DNA of 64,000 nt from Pseudolysinimonas yzui (GCF_014653215.1 NZ_BNAI01000002.1:310001-374000); one strand, 5' to 3'; shown: positions 16,661 through 25,760, counted from the stretch's first letter. Made by a program: numbers and translations. Notes: a model not told the origin generated them from the sequence alone.

Positions 16661-17830
16661 TCAGCGCTCCAGCACCATCGCGAGACCCTGCCCGACGCCG
16701 ATGCAGATCGCGATGACGGCGACCCCGGAGCCGCGGCGGGCGAGTTCGTGCGCGGCGCGGCCGATGATGCGTCCGCCGGAGGCGCCGAGCGGATGCCCGA
16801 TCGCGAGCGCGCCGCCGTTCTCGTTGAGTTTCGCCGGGTCGAGTTCGGGCCAGAGCTTCGCGCACGCGAGCGACTGCGACGCGAACGCCTCGTTGAGTTC
16901 CACGAAGTCGACGTCGGCCCAGGTGCGACCCGCGCGGGCGAGGGCACGGTTCGCGGCCTCGACCGGGGCGATGCCGAAGTATTGCGGCTCGTTCGCGTAG
17001 ACGCCGCGGCCGGTGATGCGGGCCAACGGTTCCGATGACAGGGCACCTTCGGCACCGATGAGCACCATCGACGAGCCGTCGTTGATCGGCGACGAGTTGC
17101 CCGCGGTCACCGAGCCGTCGGCGGCGAAGGCGGGCTTCAACCCGGCCAGCGCCTCGAGGGTCGTGTCGGCACGGATGCCCTCGTCGATGGCGAGGTCGAC
17201 GCCGGGCACTGGCACGATCTCGTTCGCGAAGGTGCCCGCCGCCCACGCCGCCGCCGCAAGCTGGTGCGATCGCAGGGCGAAGGCATCCTGTTCCTCGCGC
17301 GAGATGGAATACATCTGGGCGAGCAGTTCGGCCGACTGCCCGTTCGAGATGGTCTGCTCGGCGGGCAGTTTCGGGTTGGTGAACCGCCAGCCGATGTGCG
17401 TCGACACCAGCTCGGAGTTGCGCGGCGGGAACGCGGCGTCGGGCTTGAGCATCACGTAGGGCGCGCGCGTCATCGACTCGACGCCGCCGGCGACGATGAT
17501 CGACGCGTCGCCGGTCTCGATAGCGCGGGACGCCTGGATGGCGGCATCCACCCCAGATCCGCAGAGCCGGTTGGTGGTGCTGCCGGGCACCGACACGGGC
17601 AACCCGGCGAGCAGCACGGCGAAGCGGCCGACGTCGCGGTTGTCTTCGCCCGCCTGGTTGGCGTCGCCGAGGATGACATCGTCGATGCGCGCGGGGTCGA
17701 GGTCGGGATGCCGCCCCAGCAGCGCCTTCAAGGTCGAGCCGGCGAGGTCGTCGGGTCGCACCCCGGCGAGCGACTTGCCGAAGCGGCCGAACGGCGTGCG
17801 CACGGCGTCGTAGACGTAGGCGGCGGTCAT
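16661..17830 (-). CDS. pcaF: Beta-ketoadipyl-CoA thiolase
   Basis: A 389-residue thiolase. NRLCGSGVDA contains the acyl-accepting Cys, NEAFASQ and GHPLGASGGR are the usual active-site loops, and AICIGVGQG has the second catalytic Cys. It splits beta-ketoadipyl-CoA into succinyl-CoA and acetyl-CoA, the last step of protocatechuate breakdown. The ATG overlaps the pcaJ stop (ATGA). Neighbouring pcaI and pcaJ support the beta-ketoadipyl rather than the acetoacetyl assignment. Confidence 0.85.
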   Translation of the reverse strand: MTAAYVYDAVRTPFGRFGKSLAGVRPDDLAGSTLKALLGRHPDLDPARIDDVILGDANQAGEDNRDVGRFAVLLAGLPVSVPGSTTNRLCGSGVDAAIQASRAIETGDASIIVAGGVESMTRAPYVMLKPDAAFPPRNSELVSTHIGWRFTNPKLPAEQTISNGQSAELLAQMYSISREEQDAFALRSHQLAAAAWAAGTFANEIVPVPGVDLAIDEGIRADTTLEALAGLKPAFAADGSVTAGNSSPINDGSSMVLIGAEGALSSEPLARITGRGVYANEPQYFGIAPVEAANRALARAGRTWADVDFVELNEAFASQSLACAKLWPELDPAKLNENGGALAIGHPLGASGGRIIGRAAHELARRGSGVAVIAICIGVGQGLAMVLER

Positions 17831-18453
17831 GACATCTCCAGTTTCAGGCCGGTCAGTTCGTTCAATTCGTCGAGGGTGGTGTCGAAGAGTTCGATCACGC
17901 TCGCGCCACCCGGACCGACGGCGATCACGGCACGTTCGGTGTAGACGCGGCTGACGCATCCTTTGCCGGTGAGCGGGTAGGTGCACGCTTCGACCAGTTT
18001 CGACGAGCCGTCTTTGGTGAGCAGGTCGGTCATCACCCACACCTGTTTGGCGCCGATGGCGAGATCCATCGCGCCCCCGACCGCCGGAATCGCGTCGGGC
18101 TCACCGGTGTGCCAGTTGGCGAGGTCGCCGTTGGTGGCCACCTGGAAGGCGCCGAGCACGCAGACATCCAAATGCCCCCCGCGCATCATCGCGAACGAGT
18201 CGGCGTGATGGAAGTACGCCGCCCCCGGCTCCGCGATCACCGGAATCTTGCCGGCGTTGATGAGGTCGGGGTCGATCTCGTCGCCTTTCGCGGCGCGGCC
18301 CATTCCGAGCAGCCCGTTCTCGGTGTGCAGCGTCACATCGCGCTCGGGGTCGAGGTGGTCGGCGACGAGGGTCGGCGCGCCGATTCCGAGGTTCACATAG
18401 GCGCCATACGGGATGTCTTGGGCAATCCGTTTCGCCAGTTCGTCGCGGTTCAT
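17827..18453 (-). CDS. pcaJ: 3-oxoadipate CoA-transferase subunit B
   Basis: A 208-residue class I CoA-transferase beta subunit. HTENGLLGMG carries the catalytic Glu that forms the CoA thioester; GGAMDLAIGAKQVWV is the conserved substrate loop. With PcaI it moves CoA from succinyl-CoA to beta-ketoadipate. I chose the ATG at 18453, which overlaps the pcaI stop and has GGGAG eight bases upstream; an in-frame GTG lies nine bases earlier. Confidence 0.85.
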   Translation of the reverse strand: MNRDELAKRIAQDIPYGAYVNLGIGAPTLVADHLDPERDVTLHTENGLLGMGRAAKGDEIDPDLINAGKIPVIAEPGAAYFHHADSFAMMRGGHLDVCVLGAFQVATNGDLANWHTGEPDAIPAVGGAMDLAIGAKQVWVMTDLLTKDGSSKLVEACTYPLTGKGCVSRVYTERAVIAVGPGGASVIELFDTTLDELNELTGLKLEMS

Positions 18454-19130
18454 CGCAGCCACTCCCTCATCCCCACTTCGACGACCCGGTCGGTGTAGAG
18501 CGCGGGGGTGACGATGCTCTCGGGGTCGAGGTCGCCCACCTCCACGATCTGGTCGACCTGGGCGACCGTGAGGGTCGCGGCGGTCGCCATCACCGGATTG
18601 AAGTTGCGGCTCGTTTCGCGATACACGAGGTTGCCGAGCCGGTCACCCTTGAACGCGCCGATCAGGGCGACGTCGCCCTTCATGGGGGATTCGAGCACGT
18701 AGGTCTTGCCGTCGATGACTCGTTCTTCTTTGCCTTCGGCGAGCAGGGTGCCGACGCCGGTGGGGGAGAAGAAGCCGCCGATCCCGGCGCCGCCTGCTCT
18801 GATTCGTTCGGCGAGATTGCCTTGGGGCACGACTTCGAGCTCGATCTTGCCGGCGCGGTACAGCTCGTCGAACACCCAGGAGTCGACCTGGCGCGGGAAC
18901 GAGCAGACGACCTTCCTGACGCGACCGGCCTTCAGCAGTGCCGCGAGGCCGGTGTCGCCGTTGCCGGCGTTGTTCGCGACGATGGTCAAATCCTTCGTGC
19001 CGACCTCGAGCAGCCCATCGATCAGCGCGATCGGCTGGCCCGCGAGGCCGAAGCCGCCCACGAGTACCGTCGCGCCGTCTGGGATGCCGTCGAGTGCGGC
19101 AGCGACGTCGGGGACGATCTTCGTCCGCAT
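18450..19130 (-). CDS. pcaI: 3-oxoadipate CoA-transferase subunit A
   Basis: A 226-residue class I CoA-transferase alpha subunit with the Gly-rich motif VLVGGFGLAGQP near residue 22 and GNGDTGLAALL. It pairs with PcaJ. GAGGAG precedes the ATG by six bases. It is the first gene of pcaI-J-F-R and has its own regulatory palindromes upstream. In many actinobacteria it would follow pcaC directly; here about 9 kb of unrelated genes intervene. Confidence 0.85.
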   Translation of the reverse strand: MRTKIVPDVAAALDGIPDGATVLVGGFGLAGQPIALIDGLLEVGTKDLTIVANNAGNGDTGLAALLKAGRVRKVVCSFPRQVDSWVFDELYRAGKIELEVVPQGNLAERIRAGGAGIGGFFSPTGVGTLLAEGKEERVIDGKTYVLESPMKGDVALIGAFKGDRLGNLVYRETSRNFNPVMATAATLTVAQVDQIVEVGDLDPESIVTPALYTDRVVEVGMREWLR

Positions 19131-19143
19131 GTCTGCTCCTCAC

Positions 19144-19188
19144 CGCTCGTTCGGGATGCGTACGAGCGTTCTCTCTGAGAACAAGGTA
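19144..19188 (-). promoter_or_regulatory. pcaI promoter with overlapping operator palindromes
   Basis: Two inverted repeats overlap here: CGCTCGT (19144-19150) with ACGAGCG (19162-19168), and the perfect GTTCTC-TCT-GAGAAC at 19168-19182. On the minus strand a TACCTT -10 candidate lies at 19183-19188, just upstream of the second palindrome, so a bound IclR protein would cover the start of transcription. The assignment to PcaR is inferred from position. Confidence 0.45.
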
Positions 19189-19331
19189 CCCGTTGCACGT
19201 CGCTCCTGTCACCCGCCGCAGTAGGCCTCGGATCAACTTGAGGCAAGCGCATCGCTCCGCTTCTCGTCGCTCGACTTCACGCGTAGGGTGCTAGCGCAGT
19301 GAAAGTTGCCCGCACCGATCTGGAGGTATTA

Positions 19332-19670
19332 GTGGACAGGCTCCCGAGCAAGGGCACGCAGATTCCCGTGCTTGTCGCTGAGTCGCTAAGCGACGCCGGC
19401 GAAGGTTCGCTTCAGTGCCCAAAATGCGGGCGGGTCGAAGATATGCATTTCGAGCAGTTGGAACTGCATTCAGCGAGTGGTCAGCGGCTAGCCGCGAGGG
19501 CCGGTGGGGAAGACGACGGTGCTCGCATCACGCTTAGCCTGGGCAATGACGCACAGGGTGCGGGACGCCGCAACCGCCTGGTGCTCAAGTTTGCGTGCCT
19601 ACTCTGTGGCGAGCGATCTGTCGTCTCGTTCCTGCAACACAAGGGCGAAACGCTTGCGAGCGTGCGCTAA
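19332..19670 (+). CDS. Small zinc-ribbon protein
   Basis: A 112-residue protein with two CxxC pairs, CPKCG near residue 34 and CLLCG near residue 92, separated by a variable charged loop, so a zinc ribbon is likely. I chose the GTG at 19332 because GGAGG lies five bases before it; an in-frame GTG at 19299 would add 11 residues. The third codon positions are less GC-rich than in the pca genes. It is followed 47 bases later by the HEPN gene on the same strand, suggesting a two-gene unit. Family unknown. Confidence 0.55.
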   Translation: MDRLPSKGTQIPVLVAESLSDAGEGSLQCPKCGRVEDMHFEQLELHSASGQRLAARAGGEDDGARITLSLGNDAQGAGRRNRLVLKFACLLCGERSVVSFLQHKGETLASVR

Positions 19671-19717
19671 CAGAATCGCTCGGGTAGCCGGGCACTGGGA
19701 GACGTGCCCGAGTAGCC

Positions 19718-20401
19718 GTGGGCGACGTCCACATAGTCTGCGACACTACGAGCGTGGACGTCCAGGGAGCAGTGAATAGCTTCGACAACGCTCTTCGGCA
19801 TTGCGACAACATAGTTGCCGTCCATCGAAGGCATGGCGGGACCAGTCGGGGCCGACGTTTCTCGGAGGTCTCGCTCGACCGTGCAGTGATTGTTCTTGCG
19901 GTTGCTGCGTGGCAGGCAGCGATTCAAGATCTGACTGCCGCCTTGCTGGATACGGCCCGACCCGCGGGTCCCACATCCATCGACATTGCGCGGTATGACG
20001 TAGTCACCGGGCCAGTGCGCAAGGCGATCAGCGACTTCGCGACACCCAACGCTCAGAACACGCGCCGTTTAATGGTGAGCGCGGGATTCGACCCTCGGCC
20101 GCTCTGGACCTACGAGCTGGCGGGTGGGAGGGGGCGGCAACGACTCGTTTGGACGCCGTCGATGGTCGATTCGCGCTTAGATGAGTGGCTCAAAGTGAGG
20201 CACGCAGTCGCGCATGGGCACGATTCGCTGCCCGTTGTTCAGGCCCTTCTAGCGGTACGAATCAAGGGCGTTTCGCGCGACCCCTCGCTTCAGCTCGCTG
20301 ATGCGGAGCAATGTGTTTCGTTCCTCAACCGCCTTGTCCGCTTGACGTCGGTCGGAATCGCTGCGCACCTCGGTGCTTCGCTCGCGTATCCGCGACCCTA
20401 G
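19718..20401 (+). CDS. HEPN-domain protein, MAE_28990-like
   Basis: A 227-residue protein. Residues 54-75 (DRAVIVLAVAAWQAAIQDL) match the first helix of HEPN proteins of the MAE_28990/RiboL-PSP type, and VRHAVAHGHD contains the Rx4H motif (Arg161, His166), the RNase signature of HEPN domains. Such proteins are often toxins or defence effectors that cut RNA. The start is a GTG at 19718; a GTG at 19754 is also possible, and no clear Shine-Dalgarno is seen for either. The zinc-ribbon gene upstream could be its regulator or antitoxin. Confidence 0.6.
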   Translation: MGDVHIVCDTTSVDVQGAVNSFDNALRHCDNIVAVHRRHGGTSRGRRFSEVSLDRAVIVLAVAAWQAAIQDLTAALLDTARPAGPTSIDIARYDVVTGPVRKAISDFATPNAQNTRRLMVSAGFDPRPLWTYELAGGRGRQRLVWTPSMVDSRLDEWLKVRHAVAHGHDSLPVVQALLAVRIKGVSRDPSLQLADAEQCVSFLNRLVRLTSVGIAAHLGASLAYPRP

Positions 20402-20501
20402 TGCGGCGTCTTCCGCGATCGTCTCCCCCGTAGCGGCGGCACGCATGTCACGGCGAGTGAATTGTGTCAGCCTTCCGTGACGTTGCCAAGGTGATCTACC
20501 G

Positions 20502-21818
20502 TCAGACGGCGGTTGCGCGGACGTCCTCAGCGGGTAAACGCTCTATCCGCTGGCGGATGCGTGTCGGTTGGTGATCGGCCGTTAGCGAACCCAGTCGCGG
20601 AGGTACCCAGACGACCTCGTAGTCGCCTCCTCCGTGCCAGGACACTGCTTCCGATATCCCGTCGCCGTCGCTGCCATTGATGACTCGGTTGAGTCGGGGA
20701 ACGATGAATCCGAGCACCGTCTCAAGGTTTCGCTCGACCGCGATCCATCGCCTCCGCATCTTGTGCGCCGCGGCGGCAGTGGTGCCGCTGCCGGCAAATA
20801 TGTCGACGACCAACTCGCCCGGATTTGTCGCGATGTGAATAATTCGTTCCAGAAGCGACTCGGGTTTCGGAGTGTCGAAAACTTCGATCTCGGGGAAGAG
20901 TGACATCAGGTGTCGCTTCGCGTCGTCGTTCGTGCCCGTATCGCTCGATCCCCACACAGTGAACGGGACCAACCCTCGCAGCTGATGGGCGAACAACTTC
21001 AGTCGTGGTGACCCTTCGCCACCCTTTGGGAACCAAATTCGCCCGTCGGCGAGGAGATCCTCGTACGTGGGCTGCGTTGCGTACCAGGACCGACCCCGGG
21101 GCGGTCGGAGAACCTGGCCCGTCGGCGTCACGATGTCGTACTGCTGAGCCTTGCGAAAGCCTGGAGCTGTGAAAGGGGCATCGGCCCAAGGGCCTCTGGG
21201 GTCGTCATCGCGGTTGCGGAGATGGGACTCGTCCTTGCTCAGCAAGTTGCGCGAGGTCTTCCACTTCTGCGGGCCACTGGGTGCGTACACCAGGATCGTG
21301 TCGTGATTGGAAGAGAAGGCTGCCCGGGAGTCCCGCGTCGTCTTTTTCTGCCAGACCACGGACGTGACAAAAGCCTTCTCGCCGAACACTTCGTCCATGA
21401 TCGACCGGGCCCGATGGACCTCTGCGTCGTCCAAGTGAACCCACACACTCGCGTCCTCGGCAAGCAGCGGGTGAATTGCCGCAAGGCGATCACGCATCAT
21501 GCTCAGCCACATGGAGCGCTGCATCGAGTCGTTGTACTGGCGGAAGTTCACTTGGGTGTTAAACGGAGGGTCTATGTACACGAGCCGGATTCCGCCGTCG
21601 AGTAGGACGCTGTGTTCGCGGAGTGCCTCCAGTGCGTCGAGGCCGTCCCCAATCACAACGGCGTTCGCCCGCGGAGCCAGCTCGTTCCCTGTCAGCACGT
21701 TCAGCGGTGGTGTTACCTTCAGCCGTTCGTCGGAAGCGGGAAGCCACTCGTATCCGTCGACTCCCGACGCACGCAGCGAGAGATCCTTGTTGGGCCAGAT
21801 CAGCTGAACTTCGGACAT
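20502..21818 (-). CDS. DNA N6-adenine methyltransferase, beta class
   Basis: A 438-residue protein. VYIDPPFNTQVNF holds the catalytic motif IV (DPPF, residues 83-86) and DIFAGSGTT the SAM-binding motif I near residue 341; motif IV before motif I defines the beta class. The central 180 residues are the target-recognition region. The ATG at 21818 is preceded by AGGGG. It is divergent from a Dam-type methyltransferase that is joined to an HNH nuclease gene. Together they look like a restriction-modification system with two methyltransferases, as in DpnII-type loci. Confidence 0.8.
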   Translation of the reverse strand: MSEVQLIWPNKDLSLRASGVDGYEWLPASDERLKVTPPLNVLTGNELAPRANAVVIGDGLDALEALREHSVLLDGGIRLVYIDPPFNTQVNFRQYNDSMQRSMWLSMMRDRLAAIHPLLAEDASVWVHLDDAEVHRARSIMDEVFGEKAFVTSVVWQKKTTRDSRAAFSSNHDTILVYAPSGPQKWKTSRNLLSKDESHLRNRDDDPRGPWADAPFTAPGFRKAQQYDIVTPTGQVLRPPRGRSWYATQPTYEDLLADGRIWFPKGGEGSPRLKLFAHQLRGLVPFTVWGSSDTGTNDDAKRHLMSLFPEIEVFDTPKPESLLERIIHIATNPGELVVDIFAGSGTTAAAAHKMRRRWIAVERNLETVLGFIVPRLNRVINGSDGDGISEAVSWHGGGDYEVVWVPPRLGSLTADHQPTRIRQRIERLPAEDVRATAV

Positions 21819-21924
21819 GTGGGAACCCCTGGGCGTTTGGACGGCGAGCCAGGCGCGACGGTCGCAGCGTCTTGAATACGATGTCACGAGCCACCGATGA
21901 GCGGGGATAGGCGCGAGGGGGACC

Positions 21925-22833
21925 GTGAAACTCGCCGAACCAAAATCGTGGTCGACTGACTCCGTGAGCGAGCGCCCGTCGACCCGAGGTCCCCTTAGAC
22001 CCTTCGTGCGATGGGCGGGCGGCAAGTCCCGACTCTTGCCCCGGATCTTGCCGCACGTCCCCGATCGAATCGAGAACTACTTCGAGCCCTTTCTAGGCGG
22101 TGGCGCGGTCTTTCTGGCCGTCAACGATCGAGTCGCTGGGCACGCCTTCCTCGCTGATCTGAACGAGCACCTCGTCGCGGCGTGGGTCGCTATGCGGGAC
22201 CATCAGGACGAACTGAAGTCTTTGCTCGAGTGGTACCAGGATCGGGACTCGAAGGACTTCTACTACGAGGTCAGGGCCGCTTCCCCCGCTGGATTGATCG
22301 ATCGCGCGGCAAGGTTCCTCTACCTGAATGGGGTCTCTTGGAATCACCTCTGGCGCGAGAACTCCAAGACGGGTGCGATGAACGTCCCCTGGGGGGATCG
22401 CTCGTTCAAGGGTTTCGATTCATCGACATACGAGGCGCTGCGAGTTGCGCTCGAGCGCACGGTGATCCGAGCGTCAGATTTTCGAGAGGTCTTGGCGGAC
22501 GCGCAGGGCGGCGACTTCGTCTATCTCGATCCGCCGTACCTCCCCATCTACAGTCGACCCGATGTCGAGAAGGAACCGACCTCCAAGTTCAACAAGTACA
22601 CAGCGAAGACCTTTGAGCAGCCGGACCTGGAGGATCTTGCCCGCATCTGTGAGCACCTGACGGAGCGGGGCGTTGCGTGGGTTATGTCCAACCGCGACAC
22701 TGAGTACGTTCGCGAGCTATTCTCGGGCGCCGACATCGTGTCATTTACCACTCATCGCTCGTTGGGTGCGCAAAGCAAGCGGCAGGTCGAGGCACCGCAG
22801 TCGCCAGAAGCGATCGTGATCGGGAGGTTCTAA
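21925..22833 (+). CDS. Dam-family DNA adenine methyltransferase
   Basis: A 302-residue alpha-class enzyme. [15 protein letters not shown] is the N-terminal Dam signature, [11 protein letters not shown] the SAM site (motif I), [11 protein letters not shown] follows, and VYLDPPYLP is motif IV (DPPY, 202-205). Family members methylate adenine, mostly in GATC; the target here is unproven. The GTG start has a GGGG-rich stretch before it. The stop shares a base with the HNH nuclease start, so the two are translated together. Confidence 0.8.
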   Translation: MKLAEPKSWSTDSVSERPSTRGPLRPFVRWAGGKSRLLPRILPHVPDRIENYFEPFLGGGAVFLAVNDRVAGHAFLADLNEHLVAAWVAMRDHQDELKSLLEWYQDRDSKDFYYEVRAASPAGLIDRAARFLYLNGVSWNHLWRENSKTGAMNVPWGDRSFKGFDSSTYEALRVALERTVIRASDFREVLADAQGGDFVYLDPPYLPIYSRPDVEKEPTSKFNKYTAKTFEQPDLEDLARICEHLTERGVAWVMSNRDTEYVRELFSGADIVSFTTHRSLGAQSKRQVEAPQSPEAIVIGRF

Positions 22834-24191
22834 TGGCTGCTCTGCCCGTCGAAGCTGTTCTCGTCGTCTTTTATGGGCCAGAGGCACACCACGTGACCTA
22901 TGGTCGACAGGTTCGAGGCGGTGGGTACACCAAGGACTACATTCAGCTCTCACGGATGCCTGCGTTCATCGACTGGGCTGAGCGACTGTTCCCGCGGCCG
23001 CCCGGTGCCGAGGTCAGCGTTCCGCTCACGTACGAGTGGCCAGGCGGGTCTCGGCGCGGGGATTTTGTGTACAAGTCTGCCGATCGTCCGCACCTGAAGT
23101 GGGACACGCGTGACGGAGCGCCGCTCGCTTGGAGAATGGCACAGTCACCAACGGAGTCGACGGCTGAAACTATTCCAGGAACCCCGGGTCTGGAAGAGTT
23201 CGAAGCTGCAGAAGGCGAGTATCGAACCTTGGCAGCGAAGGGGGCTGGTCAGCCTTACCTTGTTGCCGTGAAGCTGCGCGATCAGCCCGGCACTTTGCAC
23301 GTTCGCGCGTATCTGGATGGAGCGTCGAGCGACTTCGGTTTCGCTGAGCTCGATCGCGTTCCCACTCCGATCGCGGACCTCGCTCGACAGACGACGCAGC
23401 GACGGGCGCTCGCGTGGCAGCTTTTTGATAGCCGAGGGGTGGCTCCGACTTCGTCTACTGAGAACGCGATTGCGGCGCTGTTGCAGTCAGCCGATGTTTC
23501 TGCGACTGCGCGCCAACTGAACTCCGTCGACAGCACCCAACTCTCGGACTACCTCCGTGATCCAGGGCACGGGTTGTTCTTTGACCCATCAAAGAATCAC
23601 GATGCTTGGACGCTTGCACCCGCCCTGGCAGATGAACTTCTAGCCGCGGCGCCCGCGATTCTGGATCTTCTGGCCGGACATCCTCCGGTAGGTACGGATG
23701 ATGACATTGCGGCAGAATACCTTGCCACCGATTCGACCGAAGTGGAAGAACTCCGCGGTCAGATCGAATCGAAGGACTACTCCGTTCTTGATGCGACGGC
23801 GTCGGTGAAGACTCGCGGCAGTGCTCAGCGTGCATTCGCCGACGCGGTCAAGGCGAACTACGGATACCGGTGTGCTGTCACAGGGATCACGACACGAAGG
23901 TTCTTGGTCGCATCCCACATTGTGCCGTGGAGCGAAGACCAGTCGATCCGCCTCGATCCGTCGAACGGGATTTGTCTCTCGTTGATGGTCGACCGCGCCT
24001 TTGAAGCCGGCTACCTCAGAATCGAGGACGACTTCTCACTCCGGGTTGATCGCGAACGAGTTGGAGGCGACGCCGCGCTCCTCGACTCGCTCCTTCCCTA
24101 CGACGGTCACGCACTGTCGTTGCCTTCCATTGAGCAGCCCAACCTTGACTATCTGAGACGGAGGCGCGAGCTGGTGGACGGGGAGAGGTAG
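22833..24191 (+). CDS. HNH restriction endonuclease
   Basis: A 452-residue protein. The C-terminal 110 residues form an HNH_2-type nuclease: a zinc-like knuckle YGYRCAVTG, VASHIVPWSED (His near 362), LDPSNGICLSLMVDRAFEAG with the Asn and last metal ligands. The N-terminal 340 residues have no recognisable motif and presumably bind DNA or specify the site. GGGAGG precedes the ATG. Linkage to two DNA methyltransferases makes it the restriction subunit. Confidence 0.75.
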   Translation: MAALPVEAVLVVFYGPEAHHVTYGRQVRGGGYTKDYIQLSRMPAFIDWAERLFPRPPGAEVSVPLTYEWPGGSRRGDFVYKSADRPHLKWDTRDGAPLAWRMAQSPTESTAETIPGTPGLEEFEAAEGEYRTLAAKGAGQPYLVAVKLRDQPGTLHVRAYLDGASSDFGFAELDRVPTPIADLARQTTQRRALAWQLFDSRGVAPTSSTENAIAALLQSADVSATARQLNSVDSTQLSDYLRDPGHGLFFDPSKNHDAWTLAPALADELLAAAPAILDLLAGHPPVGTDDDIAAEYLATDSTEVEELRGQIESKDYSVLDATASVKTRGSAQRAFADAVKANYGYRCAVTGITTRRFLVASHIVPWSEDQSIRLDPSNGICLSLMVDRAFEAGYLRIEDDFSLRVDRERVGGDAALLDSLLPYDGHALSLPSIEQPNLDYLRRRRELVDGER

Positions 24192-24229
24192 GAGAGTTCC
24201 GGGGCCCGCGGCAAACCGCGCCGGACTCA

Positions 24230-24673
24230 CTAGAGCTTCGCGTAAGCATCGCGCAGCCTCGCTGTCACATCCATGCCGGCTTTCGCGCCCTGTGTGACGT
24301 TGAAGCGCAACCCTCCGCGAGCGAGAGCGCGAGTTTCGACTACGTCAACCTCGCGTGCCCATACGATGCCGTAGTCCTCGCGGCTAAGCCCGATCAAGAC
24401 CGCAACATCGAAATCCCAGTTCTTGAAGATGGTGGCTTGGCTATAGCCAGGGCGGATCACTCGCGTCTTGACTTGGAACCGCCGACCATCGGGGGAAAGG
24501 AAGTCGAAGCCGGCGTTGCTGTTCTTTTCGAGCTTCCCGCCGTATGTCGCCGCCGCGATCGCCTCTCCGATGTCTCCAACAGCGTTGCGTGTTCGAATCA
24601 CGCCGCGATCTATGAGAGCTGAGAGAGCCGCCTCGTATTGGGCCAGGAGCTCCCGCGCGGTCGGCGTGCTCAC
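24230..24673 (-). CDS. PD-(D/E)XK-like protein, second of a tandem pair
   Basis: A 147-residue protein. GDIGEAIAAATYGGKL (Glu37), DFLSPDG (Asp57) and FQVKTRV (Gln67, Lys69) follow the order E...D...QxK of PD-(D/E)XK nucleases in which the acidic residue of the ExK pair is Gln. Later strands are FDVAVLIGLSR and YGIVWAREV. It is a diverged copy of the gene just upstream; its GTG start overlaps that gene's stop (GTGA). Nuclease activity is possible but not assured. Confidence 0.6.
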   Translation of the reverse strand: MSTPTARELLAQYEAALSALIDRGVIRTRNAVGDIGEAIAAATYGGKLEKNSNAGFDFLSPDGRRFQVKTRVIRPGYSQATIFKNWDFDVAVLIGLSREDYGIVWAREVDVVETRALARGGLRFNVTQGAKAGMDVTARLRDAYAKL

Positions 24674-25158
24674 GTCAGATCCATTTCCGCGAATGCACCG
24701 CGGATGCGATCAGTGACATCGATGCCGAGTGGGAGCACATGGCGGGTACTAATCGCGTGTGAGTTCGTCAGCGCCACGTGCCTCCCAAGCGCTTCGGTCT
24801 CCGCCAACGAAAGCTCTCGCGCCCAGGTCACCTCGTAGGTGCGGGCGTCCAGCACCAAGAAGACCGCCGCATCGAAGTCCCAGCTTCGGATTGCGGAAAA
24901 GTCGGTGTTTTTCGCGCCCGCGACCAAGCGGGCCTTCACTTGGAGCTTCCTACCCTCGGAGTCGAGGATGTCGTAGGACTTCTTGGAGTTCGTCTCGATC
25001 TCGCCGCCATAAGCGCGCCAGGCGATGTACTCGGCAAGGTCACCGAGAGGAGCATTCCGGGTTCGCGTGATGCCGCGTTTCAGGAGTTCGTCGAGCACGG
25101 CCACGTATACGCCGAGCAGCTCTCGGACGCTCATCTCGGCGGTGATGATAGATGGCAC
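24670..25158 (-). CDS. PD-(D/E)XK-like protein, first of a tandem pair
   Basis: A 162-residue paralogue of the following gene: shared segments include RTRNA, GDLAEYIAWRAYGGEIETNS, SYDILDSEGRKLQVKAR (Asp63, Gln73, Lys75) and a WARELSLAETEALGR strand-helix. AAGGAG precedes its GTG start. Two short related nuclease-like proteins translated in tandem suggest a heterodimer. They lie between the restriction system and a TIR gene. I do not know a described two-gene system of exactly this type. Confidence 0.6.
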   Translation of the reverse strand: MPSIITAEMSVRELLGVYVAVLDELLKRGITRTRNAPLGDLAEYIAWRAYGGEIETNSKKSYDILDSEGRKLQVKARLVAGAKNTDFSAIRSWDFDAAVFLVLDARTYEVTWARELSLAETEALGRHVALTNSHAISTRHVLPLGIDVTDRIRGAFAEMDLT

Positions 25159-25238
25159 GCGATTCTCCTTCGGCTGGCAACCATCTTGGTCGCGCGCGAC
25201 GACATCGCGAAGCCGAGTCCACCGTCTGAGGCTCCCGA

Positions 25239-25244
25239 TACGGT
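25239..25244 (+). promoter_or_regulatory. Leaderless -10 box TACGGT for the 25251 gene
   Basis: TACGGT ends six bases before the ATG at 25251, and there is no Shine-Dalgarno, giving the same geometry as other leaderless starts in the window. Confidence 0.45.
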
Positions 25245-25250
25245 CCTCAC

Positions 25251-25760
25251 ATGAACGAGATCGTCGCGGCGGTCATCGGTGGCGCCGCCGTCGTCCTGAT
25301 CCCGCTTTTCGCATGGTCATCTCAACGACTCACCCGCGAGGGTCGGCTCCTGCTGCGTGTCCATCGCCTCGGGTCAGCCTTCGCTGTGATGCCGGAGTCG
25401 CCGGAGAAGAAGGATTTCGAGGGCCACCTTCGGCGCGCTGTCGCGGATCTGAATGAGTGGGTCTCCCCGGCGAAGAAGGCGCAACGTGCGGTCGTCCGGT
25501 TCATCGCTGGCTCGCTCTACATCCTCGGAGTCGCGGGCCTCTTCATCACCTATCAGGTCTTCGGTATCGAGGACTCGATTCTGACCTCCCTGCTTGGCGT
25601 CCTAATCGGGGCTGGAGTAGCGGCCGCCAGCCTGATGGTCTCTAACATTGTTCAGCGCGTCGCGGCGCAGCGGGAGGATGACCAGCAGCGTGAAGAGCGC
25701 ATGGAGCGCATCCGTCTAGGCAAGGCACCGGGCGGGCCGGAGGTTGCAAATAGCGTCTGA
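25251..25760 (+). CDS. Small membrane protein
   Basis: A 169-residue protein with three probable membrane helices: residues 3-21 at the start, 82-101 (FIAGSLYILGVAGLFITYQV) and 108-132. A cytoplasmic charged stretch of about 60 residues lies between the first two, and a Glu/Arg-rich helix follows the last. No family is recognised. It has its own leaderless promoter. The next gene on the same strand is the TIR protein, 270 bases later; a functional link is only suggested by position. Confidence 0.55.
   Translation: MNEIVAAVIGGAAVVLIPLFAWSSQRLTREGRLLLRVHRLGSAFAVMPESPEKKDFEGHLRRAVADLNEWVSPAKKAQRAVVRFIAGSLYILGVAGLFITYQVFGIEDSILTSLLGVLIGAGVAAASLMVSNIVQRVAAQREDDQQREERMERIRLGKAPGGPEVANSV

Noticed and set aside
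16661-17830. CIGVGQG in the thiolase as a damaged active site
   Set aside because: The catalytic Cys is present, and a Val at this position occurs in normal thiolases.
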